Below are positions 1-8,546 of a DNA stretch of 64,000 nt, piece by piece (position 1 is the first letter of the stretch; the number at the start of each line of letters is the position of its first letter). Made by a program: the position numbers and the translations under genes. The notes under the pieces were generated by a model, which was not told where the DNA came from, ran no database searches, and saw only the letters and a program-made list of their open reading frames with translations. Source of the DNA: Planotetraspora mira (lineage in GTDB: Bacteria > Actinomycetota > Actinomycetes > Streptosporangiales > Streptosporangiaceae); NCBI RefSeq assembly GCF_016863275.1, contig NZ_BOOO01000037.1, positions 124,001-188,000 on the forward strand, in the 5' to 3' direction.

Positions 1-643
1 TGACGTAGGTGCCGAGTGACAGATCGTGGGTGACGAACAGGACGCCCAGCCCGCGCGCCTTCAGGTCGGCGAGCAGGTTGAGCACGTCGATGCGGGTCGA
101 GGCGTCGAGCATGCTGGTGATCTCGTCGGCGACCAGCAGCCTGATGTCTAGCAGCAGCGCCCGCGCGATCAGCAGCCGCTGGAGCTGGCCGCCACTGAGC
201 TGGTGGGGATACTTGCCCAGCACCTGGCCGGGGTCGAGCCGCACGTCCTCGAGCGCGGCCGCGACCCGCTCGGACCAGCCCGCGGCCCTGGGGAAGAACT
301 GGTCCCTGATCATCGTCAGGACGCGGTCTGCCGGAAAGATCGGGTTGAACGAGCTGAACGGATCCTGGAAGACGCCCTGGACCTGGCGGTAGTACGACCT
401 GCCCAGGGTGGAGACGTCCGTGCCGTCGAAGGTGATCGTGCCGCCGCTGACGGACGTCAACCGAAGGATCATCCGGGCGAGGGTGCTCTTCCCGCTCCCG
501 CTCTCGCCGATGAGGGAGACGACCTCGCCCCGCCTCACCTCGAAACCGACGTCGGACACCGCGGCGAGCTCCCTGCCGCCGAACGCCCCGACCTTGTAGA
601 CCTTGGAGACCCGGTCGAGCCTGAGCAGCACGTCTTCGGCCAT
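1..643 (-). CDS. ABC transporter ATP-binding protein (oligopeptide/nickel type), 3' end cut by window edge
   Basis: Cytoplasmic ATPase of a peptide/oligosaccharide-type (Dpp/Opp) importer; it would hydrolyse ATP to drive the two permeases upstream. The ATG at 641-643 overlaps the stop of the preceding ATPase gene (TGATG), so the two are translationally coupled. About 214 residues are visible: Walker A GESGSGKST near residues 45-53, signature LSGGQLQR near 149-156, Walker B LLVADEITSMLD, and the H-loop VTHD close to the edge. The family's C-terminal oligopeptide-binding extension lies outside the window. It is the last visible gene of a minus-strand operon running from 5260. The family is clear; the substrate is not. 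Confidence 0.9.
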   Translation of the reverse strand, partial: MAEDVLLRLDRVSKVYKVGAFGGRELAAVSDVGFEVRRGEVVSLIGESGSGKSTLARMILRLTSVSGGTITFDGTDVSTLGRSYYRQVQGVFQDPFSSFNPIFPADRVLTMIRDQFFPRAAGWSERVAAALEDVRLDPGQVLGKYPHQLSGGQLQRLLIARALLLDIRLLVADEITSMLDASTRIDVLNLLADLKARGLGVLFVTHDLSLGTYV

Positions 644-1587
644 CACATCGCCTTCCAACAGGCCACGAAGTGATCGGGCGCCACCTCCGCGAACGGCGGT
701 TGCTCCGCGCAGCGCTCGAAGGCGAGCGGGCACCGGTCCCTGAACCGGCAGCCGGGCGGCGGGTCGAGCAGTGCGGGCGGGCTCCCTGGAATGCCCTGCA
801 GCCGCTTGTCCGCATGCCGCACCCCCGCCTCGGGCAGCGAGGAGATCAGAGCCCGCGTGTACGGGTGGCGCGGTGAGGTCGCCACGGCGTCCGCCGGAGC
901 CTTCTCCGCCAGCCGCCCGCCGTACATGACCATGATCGTGTCCGCGATCTGGTAGACGAGCGAGATGTCGTGCGTCACCACGATCATGCTGCCGACGAGG
1001 CCGCCGTCACGAAGACCGAGAAGGGTGCGCGCCACGGCCTTCTGGGTGGAGACGTCGAGTGCCGAGGTGACCTCATCGGCGATGAGCAGCGACGGGTTCA
1101 GCAGTGTGGAGACGACCATGACCACCCGCTGCTTCATCCCGCCGGACAACTCGATCGGATAGCGGCCGAGCACCTCCGCGGAGAGCCCGACGAGCTCGAG
1201 CCGCCGTTCCAGCTCCGCGGTCTCCAGCCGCACACCGCGGGAGGCCAACAGCTCGCCGACCATCCGGCCGATCTTCCTGGTGGGATTGAGGGCGCTCATC
1301 GAGTACTGCGGGATGATCGAGATCTTGTGGAAGCGGAAGGCGTTCATCCGCCGCTTGTCGGTCACGGGCACCACGGTCCCGTCGAGCTCGACGGTGCCGC
1401 CGACGTGCCGCATCCGGCTGTCGAGGCGGATCAGGCTCTTCCCGAGTGTGGACTTGCCGGAGCCGGACTCCCCGGCTAGCCCCATGATCTCGCCGTCGGC
1501 GACGGAGAAGGTGACGCCGTCCAGGGCCTTCACCTCGCCCCGGCGCGTCCGATAGTGGACCTTGAGGTCGGTCACCCTCAGAGCCAC
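643..1587 (-). CDS. ABC transporter ATP-binding protein, DppD/OppD type
   Basis: First ATPase subunit of the importer, 314 residues, usual length for DppD/OppD. Walker A GESGSGKST lies at residues 39-47, the signature LSGGMKQR near 146, Walker B LLIADEVTSALD near 165, and the switch histidine in VVTHD. The C-terminal oligopeptide/dipeptide domain is present, with PYTRALISSLPE followed by a cysteine-containing PGCRFRDRCPL segment that in some family members binds an Fe-S cluster. It lies one base downstream of the permease gene and overlaps the next ATPase gene. Oligosaccharide rather than peptide import is possible because a LacI regulator is divergent from the operon, but this is inference. 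Confidence 0.93.
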   Translation of the reverse strand: MALRVTDLKVHYRTRRGEVKALDGVTFSVADGEIMGLAGESGSGKSTLGKSLIRLDSRMRHVGGTVELDGTVVPVTDKRRMNAFRFHKISIIPQYSMSALNPTRKIGRMVGELLASRGVRLETAELERRLELVGLSAEVLGRYPIELSGGMKQRVVMVVSTLLNPSLLIADEVTSALDVSTQKAVARTLLGLRDGGLVGSMIVVTHDISLVYQIADTIMVMYGGRLAEKAPADAVATSPRHPYTRALISSLPEAGVRHADKRLQGIPGSPPALLDPPPGCRFRDRCPLAFERCAEQPPFAEVAPDHFVACWKAM

Positions 1588-1588
1588 G

Positions 1589-2449
1589 TCACATCTCCCT
1601 CAGCTTCGGGTTGAAGACCTCGTCCAGGCCGACGTTCATCACGTAGAGGGCCCCGACGATCGCGGTGATGCCGGCCCCCGGCGGGATGAACCACCACCAC
1701 ATCCCGAGTTGGAGCGCGCTCCACCGGGCGGAGTTGTTCAGCATCAGCCCCAGGGAGACGCCCTCGGTGGGACCCAGCCCGATGAAGTCGAGCGACGCGG
1801 CGATCAGGACCGATCCCCCGAAGAGCAGGATGAACGTCATGAAGAGGTAGGAGCTCATGTTCGGCGCGATCTCCCGGCGAATGATCTTCGCTGTGCGCAC
1901 GCCGCTGAGTCTGGCCAGATCCACGAAGTCCCGGGAGCGCAGTGAGAACGTCTGCGCGCGGATCGCCCGCGCCGCCCACGGCCACGAGGTCAGACCGATG
2001 AACAGCGCCTGCAGGCCGATGCTCCGCACGCCCAGGTACGCATTGATGATCAGCAGGACCACGAGGGCGGGCAGCACGAGGACGATGTTCGTGATCATGT
2101 TGAGCACCTCGTCGACCAGGCCGCCGCGGTACCCCGCGGTGAAACCCACGACCATGCCGATGACGGCGGCCAGCCCGCCGCCGAGGATTCCCACAAGGAA
2201 GGTCGCACGCAGGCCGTACACGAACTGGGCGAGGACGTCCTGCCCGAACGTCGTCGTGCCGAACCAGAACTCCCCCGACGGCGGCGAGGCGGCGGGTCCG
2301 ACGTAGTCGTTGGGACCGTAGTCAATGATCAGCGGTCCGGCCACCGCGGCGATCAGGAAGACCCCGACGACGACCAGCCCGGCGAGCAGTTTCCCGTTGC
2401 GCAGCGCGAAGTGCAGCGCCTCCCGGCGCGCGGTGGGCACGGCGGTCAC
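1589..2449 (-). CDS. ABC transporter permease, DppC type
   Basis: Inner-membrane permease of 286 residues. It shows a short cytoplasmic N-terminus, a first membrane helix (GKLLAGLVVVGVFLIAAVAG), the periplasmic FGTTTFGQDVLAQ segment typical of DppC/OppC, and the EAA-like loop ending in ARLSGVRTAKIIRREIAPN that contacts the ATPase. Its start overlaps the end of the DppB-type gene by four bases (GTGA-style coupling), so both permeases should be made in equal amounts. Family assignment is firm; the transported compound cannot be read from the sequence. Confidence 0.93.
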   Translation of the reverse strand: MTAVPTARREALHFALRNGKLLAGLVVVGVFLIAAVAGPLIIDYGPNDYVGPAASPPSGEFWFGTTTFGQDVLAQFVYGLRATFLVGILGGGLAAVIGMVVGFTAGYRGGLVDEVLNMITNIVLVLPALVVLLIINAYLGVRSIGLQALFIGLTSWPWAARAIRAQTFSLRSRDFVDLARLSGVRTAKIIRREIAPNMSSYLFMTFILLFGGSVLIAASLDFIGLGPTEGVSLGLMLNNSARWSALQLGMWWWFIPPGAGITAIVGALYVMNVGLDEVFNPKLREM

Positions 2450-3438
2450 GCCGCTCCTCCCATCCCGGTCCTGGTACGCGGATCGACCAGGACGTACACG
2501 ATGTCGATGACGAAGTTGGCGATCAGAACGCCGATGACGACGAACAGGAAGGTCCCCTGCAGGAGGAAGAAGTCCTGGTTCTGGATGGCCTGAAGGATCA
2601 GATGGCCGAGCCCGGGATAGGAGAAGACGATCTCGGTGACCAGGGCGCCGGCCACCAGCACGCCCAACTGGAGGGCGAGCCCGGTGATCTGCGGCAGTAT
2701 CGCGTTCCTGAAGGCGTACCGCCGGACCAGCCGTCTCGACGCACCGAGAGCTTCCAGATAGTGCACGTAGTCGGCCTCCAGCTCATAGATGATCATGTTG
2801 CGCATGCCGATCGCCCATCCTCCGAACGCCACCAGGAAGAGCGAGGCGAATGGGAGGAACCAGTGCTGCGCGAGGCTCGCGAGGAAGGCCGGCGACCAAC
2901 TGGGCTCCATCGCGAAGCTGTACGCCCCGGCGACCGGAAAGATCCCGGCGACGATCCCGAGGGCCCAGGCCAGCAGGATCGCGAGCCACATGTAGGGGGT
3001 GGCGGTCAGCACGTAACCGACCGGCAGGACGGTGTTGTCGAGCCACGTGCGACGTGCGGCGAACGCCCCGAACCGGTTGCCCGCCACCCAGCTCAGCAGG
3101 ATGGCCGGAATGAGGAGCGCCAGCGTGTACGGCACGGCCCGGACGATGACGTCGGTCACCGGTGTCGGGAACAGCCAGATGCTGATGCCGAGATCACCTT
3201 TGAGTAGCGCCCCCCAGAAGTTCAGGTACTGCTTCCACAGTGGGAGGTCCAACCCGAACAGATTCGTGTAGTGGACCCGCATGGCCTCGACGGCTTCTGG
3301 CTGGGAGATGTTCGCCCGCGAGAGCATGCTCTGCACGGGGTCCCCCGGCATGAACCTCGGGATCGACCAGTTGATCGTGACGGCAACGAAGAAGGTGAGC
3401 CCATAAATCAGGAGCTTTCTGCCGAAATAGCGGCGCAA
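2446..3438 (-). CDS. ABC transporter permease, DppB type
   Basis: Partner permease of 330 residues with six predicted membrane helices. The N-terminus (RRYFGRKLLIYGLTFFVAVT) and the PRFMPGDPVQSML motif are characteristic of DppB/OppB proteins, and the C-terminal half carries the EALGASRRLVRRYAFRNAI coupling loop. The gene follows the solute-binding protein by 73 bases; a strong hairpin lies in that gap. It overlaps the DppC-type gene by four bases. Confidence 0.93.
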   Translation of the reverse strand: MRRYFGRKLLIYGLTFFVAVTINWSIPRFMPGDPVQSMLSRANISQPEAVEAMRVHYTNLFGLDLPLWKQYLNFWGALLKGDLGISIWLFPTPVTDVIVRAVPYTLALLIPAILLSWVAGNRFGAFAARRTWLDNTVLPVGYVLTATPYMWLAILLAWALGIVAGIFPVAGAYSFAMEPSWSPAFLASLAQHWFLPFASLFLVAFGGWAIGMRNMIIYELEADYVHYLEALGASRRLVRRYAFRNAILPQITGLALQLGVLVAGALVTEIVFSYPGLGHLILQAIQNQDFFLLQGTFLFVVIGVLIANFVIDIVYVLVDPRTRTGMGGAA

Positions 3439-3461
3439 ACTGACCTCCCGGTCACAGAGTG

Positions 3462-3504
3462 GCGCCCCCCTTCCCGGGAGACCTTCCCTGGGGAAGAGGG
3501 GCGC
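3462..3504 (-). terminator. Intercistronic hairpin between binding-protein and permease genes
   Basis: A 14-bp stem with one mismatch (3462-3475 pairs with 3491-3504) and a 15-base loop sits between the binding-protein stop and the first permease start. No T-run follows, so full termination is unlikely. Such hairpins in importer operons usually stabilise the upstream message or reduce read-through, giving more binding protein than membrane complex. The structure is seen directly; the effect is inferred. Confidence 0.55.
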
Positions 3505-3511
3505 GAGAAGG

Positions 3512-5260
3512 TCAGCCGGCTGCGGGCTGGAGCTCGGTCAGCATCAGGACGCCGCCCATCTCCAGCCAGTTGCGCCAGACGGTCGGGGCGTACTTCGGTG
3601 TCCCCTGCGCGCTCGACGGCCAGTTCTTCCACACGGAGTTGGTGGTCTGCGACCAGAGGCCGTTGTACCAGAGCGGGATCACCGGCATCTCCTCGAGCTG
3701 AACCTCTTGGAGCTGGGAGGTGATCTTCTGCATGCCCGCGACGTCGTCGGGCTTGACGGCGTCGAGTTGCTGGGTGAGCCCCCAGCCCTTCTTGCTCTCG
3801 TACCGGCCGAAGTTCGTCACGGTCTGCAGCTTCTGAACCGGCAACCGGAAGATGTAGTCGTAGTACAGCCACGGCGTGTTCGAGAGTTGCTTGTCGTTGT
3901 TGATCACCATGTCGTACTTGCCGGAGTTGCGGCTGTCCACGAGCGCGTTGTAGTCGGGGAAGTCGGCCTCGACGTTGATTCCGACCGCCTTGGCGCCCGC
4001 GCTTATGACGCGGCTCGCCTCCATCCAGTCGGTCCATCCGGCGGGGACGATGAGCTTCAGAGAGATCTTCGACCCTGTCGGCGACTCGACGTACCCGTCG
4101 CCGTCCCCGTCCTTGTATCCGGCGTCGGCCAGCAGCTTCTTGGCCTTGTCAGGGTCGTAGGAGAAGCCGAGCCTGCTGACGACGCTCTGGTCGATGTACT
4201 TGTCCCACTGGGGCAGCAGGCCTGTCGGGCTGGATGCCTTGACCAGGTTGCCGTACACGCCTTCGACGATCTTCTTCGTGTCCACCGAGTACGCGACCGC
4301 CTTGCGGAAGGCCACGTCGTCCATCGGCTTCTTCGTCGTGTTCAGCCACAACCACGCGGTGTTGGCCGGCAACATGAACGGCGGCTCGTTGTAGTACGTC
4401 TGGATCCCGAAGTTGCCCTTCACGAGGTTGGCCATCCCCGGAAGGAAGTTGGTGCTGAGGTCGAGCCCCTTCTGGAGAAGCATGCCCATCGCCACCTCGT
4501 TGCTCGAGTTGACGATGTCGACGATGTACTTCGGCTTGACGTCCTTGCCCAGCGCCTTCGTCGCCCACCACCCGTCCCGCTTCACCCAGACCATGCGGTC
4601 CTGGTCATGGGACTGGTACGCGTAGGGGCCGGTGCCGACGGGCTTCTCGTTGACCCCGTTCATCACCTCGTCCTCAGATCGGCCCTCCCAGATGTGCTTG
4701 GGGACGATCGCCCTGCTGTAGAGGTTGTTCGCCCACTGCTGGTAGTTGGCCTCGGTGAACGTGAACTTCACGGTGAGGTCGTCGACCGCCTCGGCGCTCT
4801 TCAGCCAGGACCAGACCGGGTGGTAGGGAACGGTCTCCATCTTGCCGAGCTCGAATGTGAAGGCGACGTCCGCCGCCGTGAGCGGTTTGCCGTCCGCCCA
4901 GGTGATGCCTTGCCGGAGCTTGAGCGTGTATTCCGTGTCGCTGGTCCAGTCGCCGCTCTCCGCCAGCCAGGGAGTCAGCTTGTCGGTGTTCGGGTCATAG
5001 AGGAACAGGGTCTCGTAGACCAGGCCCTTGGTGCCCGTCGCGAAGTCCCACTCCCGCAACGGGTTCCAGTTCGCCGGCGGGCCCCACTGCGTGCCGCTGG
5101 TGTAGAGAGTCTCGTTACGAGGGAACGAGCCTCCTCCCCCACCTGGCGCCACGGCGGTCCCGGCCTGAGGGCCCTGCGTCGGCGTGCCCCCGCCACCCGA
5201 GCAGGCCGCGATCAGACCGGCCGCGAGGAGGGGGATCAAAAGCCGTGTTCGTCTTCGCAT
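3512..5260 (-). CDS. Extracellular solute-binding lipoprotein, family 5 (SBP_bac_5)
   Basis: Substrate-capturing lipoprotein of the importer, 582 residues. The N-terminus RRRTRLLIPLLAAGLIAAC is a lipoprotein signal whose lipobox cysteine lies near residue 20, followed by a Ser/Gly-rich linker. The body has family-5 landmarks: a DFATGTKGLVYETLFLYDP segment near the N-terminus, a LRQGITWADGKPLTAADVAF motif and a VAFRKAVAYSVDTKKI motif in mid-protein. It is the first gene of the operon and faces the LacI regulator across a 250-bp gap. The family includes peptide, nickel and oligosaccharide binders; the LacI neighbour favours a sugar ligand. Confidence 0.93.
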   Translation of the reverse strand: MRRRTRLLIPLLAAGLIAACSGGGGTPTQGPQAGTAVAPGGGGGSFPRNETLYTSGTQWGPPANWNPLREWDFATGTKGLVYETLFLYDPNTDKLTPWLAESGDWTSDTEYTLKLRQGITWADGKPLTAADVAFTFELGKMETVPYHPVWSWLKSAEAVDDLTVKFTFTEANYQQWANNLYSRAIVPKHIWEGRSEDEVMNGVNEKPVGTGPYAYQSHDQDRMVWVKRDGWWATKALGKDVKPKYIVDIVNSSNEVAMGMLLQKGLDLSTNFLPGMANLVKGNFGIQTYYNEPPFMLPANTAWLWLNTTKKPMDDVAFRKAVAYSVDTKKIVEGVYGNLVKASSPTGLLPQWDKYIDQSVVSRLGFSYDPDKAKKLLADAGYKDGDGDGYVESPTGSKISLKLIVPAGWTDWMEASRVISAGAKAVGINVEADFPDYNALVDSRNSGKYDMVINNDKQLSNTPWLYYDYIFRLPVQKLQTVTNFGRYESKKGWGLTQQLDAVKPDDVAGMQKITSQLQEVQLEEMPVIPLWYNGLWSQTTNSVWKNWPSSAQGTPKYAPTVWRNWLEMGGVLMLTELQPAAG

Positions 5261-5456
5261 CGTGACTCTCCTTCCCCCACGCGTCGTCGCCGCGCGGGGT
5301 CCGCACTTCGGCCAGGCCCCGATGGGTCGTGCGCCGCCGGATGAACCGGTCTACGAAAGGCCGCACCCGGAAGGTCATCCTCTTGCGCTGAACCGGATAA
5401 GTACCGAGACCGTAAATTCGAAATGTCAGCTGTGTCAATAGCCGAACAAAGTAGGT

Positions 5457-5471
5457 CAGTGAGCCTCACTG
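5457..5471. promoter_or_regulatory. Candidate LacI operator, CAGTGAG-C-CTCACTG
   Basis: A perfect 7-bp inverted repeat around a single central base lies 44 bases upstream of the chosen regulator start and in the divergent promoter region of the importer operon. Position and symmetry suit an autoregulatory operator shared by both directions. Binding is inferred. Confidence 0.4.
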
Positions 5472-5514
5472 GTATATGGTGGCGGACACTGGACCGGTTC
5501 AGTTGAGGGAGCAT

Positions 5515-6528
5515 GTGAGACGACCGACGATCACGGACATCGCCCGGCAGGCGGGCGTCTCCAAGGGCGCGGTCTCCTACGCCTTGAACGGCCAGCCCGG
5601 AGTGTCCGAAGCGACCAGAGCCCGCATCCTCGCCATCGCGGAGGAGATCGGCTGGCGGCCGAACATCGCCGCCCGCGCGCTCAACGGCGCCCGGGCCAAC
5701 GCCATCGGCTTAGCCCTGTGCCGGCCGGCGCGCATCCTCGGCATGGAGCCGTTCTTCATGGAGCTCATCAGCGGGATCGAGGCCGAGCTGTCCGCCCGTT
5801 CCTGCGCTCTCCTGCTCCAAGTGGTCGCCGACCACGATGCCGAAATGGCGGTCTACCGCCGGTGGTGGGGTGAGGGCAGGGTGGACGGGGCGATCCTCGT
5901 CGACCTCCACGTCGACGACCGTCGCGTACCCGAAATAGAGTCCCTCGGCCTTCCCGCGGTCGTGATCGGGCACCCGTCCGCGGCGGGCTCTCTCGTACCG
6001 GTCTGGTCCGACGACGGCGCAGCCGTACGGGAAACGGTGGAGTACCTGGCCGCGCTCGGCCACCGGAACATCGCCAGGGTCGCGGGGTTGCCCCGCCTTG
6101 TGCACACCTCGATCAGAGACGAGGCGTTCGGCAACATATGCCGGCAACTCGGGCTTGCTGAGCACACGACCGTCCACACGGACTACACCGGCGAGGAGGG
6201 CGCGCGGGCTACTCGACGGCTGCTCAGCTCGTCTCGGCGGCCTACCGCGATCGTCTACGACAACGACATCATGGCCGTGGCCGGGCTGTCGGTAGCTCAG
6301 GAAATGCGGCTCAGTGTCCCTGCGGACCTGTCGATCGTCGCGTGGGACGACTCTCCGCTCTCCCAAGTCGTCCGGCCATCGCTGACCGCACTCACCCGGG
6401 ACATCCCGGCATACGGTGCACATGCGGCCGCGCGCCTGCTGGCGCTCATCGACGGCGACCGCGCGGCCCCGCTGGAGGACGCTGCCGCCCGCCTCACCCC
6501 TCGCGGCAGCACCGCGCCTCCCGGGTAG
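5515..6528 (+). CDS. LacI-family transcriptional regulator
   Basis: Sugar-responsive repressor, about 337 residues. The GTG at 5515 is chosen because it follows a GAGGGA ribosome site and puts the DNA-binding domain at the very N-terminus (RRPTITDIARQAGVSKGAVS, helix-turn-helix with hinge LNGQPGVSEATRARI), as in the family; an ATG at 5476 is possible but has no good ribosome site. The rest is a periplasmic-binding-protein-like ligand domain ending in LSIVAWDDSPLSQVVRPSLT, the usual LacI C-terminal signature. It is divergent from the importer operon and probably controls it. Confidence 0.93.
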   Translation: MRRPTITDIARQAGVSKGAVSYALNGQPGVSEATRARILAIAEEIGWRPNIAARALNGARANAIGLALCRPARILGMEPFFMELISGIEAELSARSCALLLQVVADHDAEMAVYRRWWGEGRVDGAILVDLHVDDRRVPEIESLGLPAVVIGHPSAAGSLVPVWSDDGAAVRETVEYLAALGHRNIARVAGLPRLVHTSIRDEAFGNICRQLGLAEHTTVHTDYTGEEGARATRRLLSSSRRPTAIVYDNDIMAVAGLSVAQEMRLSVPADLSIVAWDDSPLSQVVRPSLTALTRDIPAYGAHAAARLLALIDGDRAAPLEDAAARLTPRGSTAPPG

Positions 6529-6599
6529 GTCCAGCGACGCTCGCTCATGGGGCTCGCACGCTTGGCCAGACGGCACTCACACTCCTATCTGTCCAGAGC

Positions 6600-6757
6600 G
6601 TGGACGGAAACCAGTTGTTGTGGTCGGCGACCCTGAGACTCGACCTCTCTTCGTCGCCGGCGACCGCGACCTTCTCAAGATCTTCGCTGACGAAGTTCAG
6701 GCCATAGCCCAGACTGACGATGGCGGTCACCACCACATTGAACCGCCCCGGCTTTGA
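6600..6757 (+). pseudogene. Possible remnant of an Imm32-like small protein
   Basis: Between the LacI gene and the insertion sequence one frame reads RPLFVAGDRDLLKIFADEV, then a short linker, then GGHHHIEPP. This resembles immunity-type (Imm32-like) proteins, which have a 'G..E.L..LA..L' helix followed by an HHHLD-like segment. No start codon or ribosome site fits, and it stops beside the insertion-sequence end, so I treat it as a fragment. Low confidence. Confidence 0.25.
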
Positions 6758-6835
6758 TGGAGAGCTTGATGTTCACCGGCTTTCGTAGAGTCGCTTTGGT
6801 TGACTTGCATGTCTCGATCCTCAGGAGAGGTCAGC

Positions 6836-7138
6836 ATGCCGAGGAGCTATCCCCCCGAGTTCCGTCGTAAGGTTCTGGACCTGCTCAAGGGTGGCCGGAC
6901 CGTTCAGCAGGTGGCCGCGGATCTGCAGATCAGCGACCAGACGATCTACAACTGGCGCAAGCAGGACCGCATCGACGCGGGGCTCGAGCCCGGCATTACG
7001 TCTTCAGATCAGGTCGAACTGGTTGCCGCCCGGCGACGGATTGCGGAGCTGGAGGCCGAGCTGGCGGTGACCCGGCGGGCCAGTGAGCTGCTGCGAGAGG
7101 TGGTGTCCCCAAAAGGCGGTTCGAGGCCATCGCGGTGA
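6836..7138 (+). CDS. IS3-family transposase OrfA (HTH protein)
   Basis: DNA-binding subunit of 100 residues. The ATG at 6836 follows an AGGAGAGG ribosome site. It begins RSYPPEFRRKVLDLLKGGRT and carries the typical IS3 OrfA helix-turn-helix (VQQVAADLQISDQTIYNWRK), followed by a leucine-zipper-like helix (ELVAARRRIAELEAELAVTR) that mediates multimerisation. Its last codons contain the slippery heptamer used to enter OrfB. It recognises the inverted repeats and can act as a competitor of the fused transposase. Confidence 0.95.
   Translation: MPRSYPPEFRRKVLDLLKGGRTVQQVAADLQISDQTIYNWRKQDRIDAGLEPGITSSDQVELVAARRRIAELEAELAVTRRASELLREVVSPKGGSRPSR
7108..7114 (+). other. Programmed -1 frameshift site C CCA AAA
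   Basis: The heptamer reads C CCA AAA in the OrfA frame and is followed by G. OrfB lies in the -1 frame and is open upstream through this site (reading VPKRRFEAIAVMAAEG), so a -1 slip here would create the full OrfAB transposase. This is the standard IS3 mechanism; only the sequence is observed. Confidence 0.7.
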
Positions 7139-7983
7139 TGGCCGCCGAAGGCTTCCCGGTCCAGGTCTGCTGCCGGGTGATGGGCGTCTCGGAGTCGGGC
7201 TACTACGCCTGGCGCACTCGCCCGCCCTCAGCCAGGGCGCTACGCCATGCCTGGCTCACTGACATGATCCGCGAGGTCCACACCGCCTCTCGAGGCGTCT
7301 ACGGCGGCCGCCGGGTGCACGCCGAACTCACGCTCGGCCGCGGCATCGCGGTCGGATACGGCGCCGTCGCCATGCTGATGCATCGTGCCGGCATCAAGGG
7401 CCTGCCCGGCAACCACCGCCGGCGCCCGATCCCGCAGGTGCCGACCGCGACCGACATGGTCGATCGGCTGTTCGCCAGGGGCGGGCCAAACCAGTTGTGG
7501 GTCACCGACATCACCGAACATCCGACCCGCGAAGGCAAGGTCTACTGCTGCGTCGTCTTGGACGTCTACTCCCGGCGGGTGGTCGGCTGGTCCATCGACT
7601 CGACCCAGACCGCAGCGTTGGTGACCAACGCGCTCGGCATGGCCATCCACAACCGCACCCCGCAGGCCGGCACAGTGATCCACTCCGACCACGGGGTTCA
7701 ATACACCTCCTGGGCCTTCACCGAACGCGCCAAAGCATCGGGGCTGGTCCCGTCGATGGGATCGATCGGCGACTGCTACGACAACGCGGTCATCGAGTCG
7801 TTCTGGGGCCGCATGCAGACCGAGTTACTCAACCGCCAACGATGGAAGACCCGCATCGAACTCGCCAACGCGATCTTTGAATACCTGGAGATCTTCCACA
7901 ACCGGCAACGACGCCACAGCGCCCTGGGGATGCTCACCCCGATCGAATACGAGATGCTTCACTCAAACACCCAGCTGGCATGA
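7135..7983 (+). CDS. IS3-family transposase OrfB (DDE catalytic part)
   Basis: Catalytic part, 282 residues if read from the GTG at 7135, but probably made mainly as an OrfAB fusion. It has the IS3 HTH_21 segment (REVHTASRGVYGGRRVHAEL), then an rve-type integrase core: first aspartate in QLWVTDITEHPT, second in VIHSDHGVQYTS, and the glutamate in GDCYDNAVIESFWG, ending with the family's FHNRQRRHSALGMLTPIEYE. All three acidic residues are present, so the enzyme looks functional. Confidence 0.95.
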   Translation: MMAAEGFPVQVCCRVMGVSESGYYAWRTRPPSARALRHAWLTDMIREVHTASRGVYGGRRVHAELTLGRGIAVGYGAVAMLMHRAGIKGLPGNHRRRPIPQVPTATDMVDRLFARGGPNQLWVTDITEHPTREGKVYCCVVLDVYSRRVVGWSIDSTQTAALVTNALGMAIHNRTPQAGTVIHSDHGVQYTSWAFTERAKASGLVPSMGSIGDCYDNAVIESFWGRMQTELLNRQRWKTRIELANAIFEYLEIFHNRQRRHSALGMLTPIEYEMLHSNTQLA

Positions 7984-8023
7984 CAGCCAACCAACCCGGC
8001 TCCACGGAACTCGGTGAACATCA

Positions 8024-8445
8024 GAGCCTCCATCGAAGCCGGAGCGATTCACGCGTGCGTGGTCGTATTCGGGCATCGGTGGCGCCATGCTCCCGAGCTC
8101 GCTCGGGAACATGAGCGGCTCGACGAGCGTGACATGCACGCCGTACTCCGCGACCTCCGCCGCCAACGCTTGGCTCAACGCCTCCAGGGCCCACTTGGTC
8201 GCGTGGTACGTCCCCATAGTTGGAAGCGCCACGACCCCGCCCATTGAGGAGATCTGGATGATCCGACCGCTGCGACGCTTCCTCATGTGCGGCACGACTG
8301 CCTGCGACGTGTAGAAGGCGCCGAAGTGGTTGACCTCCATCTGCTCACAGGCCTGGGCGGCCGTTACTTCCTCTACCGCTCCCATCACGGCCTGTCCCGC
8401 GTTGTTGACGAGGATGTCGATCCCGCCGAACCGCTCTTCGGCAGA
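8024..8445 (-). pseudogene. Short-chain dehydrogenase remnant, truncated at both ends
   Basis: Reading right to left, an SDR core is recognisable: FGGIDILVNNAGQAVMGAVE, then SGRIIQISSMGGVVALPTMG and TYHATKWALEALSQAL (the catalytic Ser, Tyr and Lys). The N-terminal NAD-binding glycine motif is missing because a stop occurs just upstream of PGSAEERFGGID, and the C-terminus runs into the insertion-sequence end near 8030. It is therefore a dead fragment, cut on one side by the IS and on the other by an earlier deletion. Confidence 0.8.
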
Positions 8446-8546
8446 GCCCGGTCAGTCCCACGACAGAGGCCGAGGCGCTCTCCGTTTCCCGGGACGGAGA
8501 GCGCCACTTCGGAGGTAGGGGATAATTTGCTCCGGTTCGGCGCTCG

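Larger units (their letters stand above)
6754..8036 (+). mobile_element. IS3-family insertion sequence, apparently complete
   Basis: Two overlapping transposase frames are bounded by long imperfect inverted repeats: about 50 bp at 6754-6804 match the reverse complement of 7987-8036, sharing TGATGTTCACCG and TTGGTTG. The tetranucleotide GAGC occurs at 6762-6765 and 8024-8027, just outside the strongest inner repeat, and may be a target duplication; because homology continues beyond it, the exact ends are uncertain by about 12 bp. Both frames, the frameshift site and the ends are intact, so the element could be active. It truncates an SDR gene on its right. Confidence 0.85.

Noticed and set aside
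3707-5344. 545-residue open frame opposite the binding-protein gene
   Set aside because: Antisense shadow of a clear solute-binding protein.
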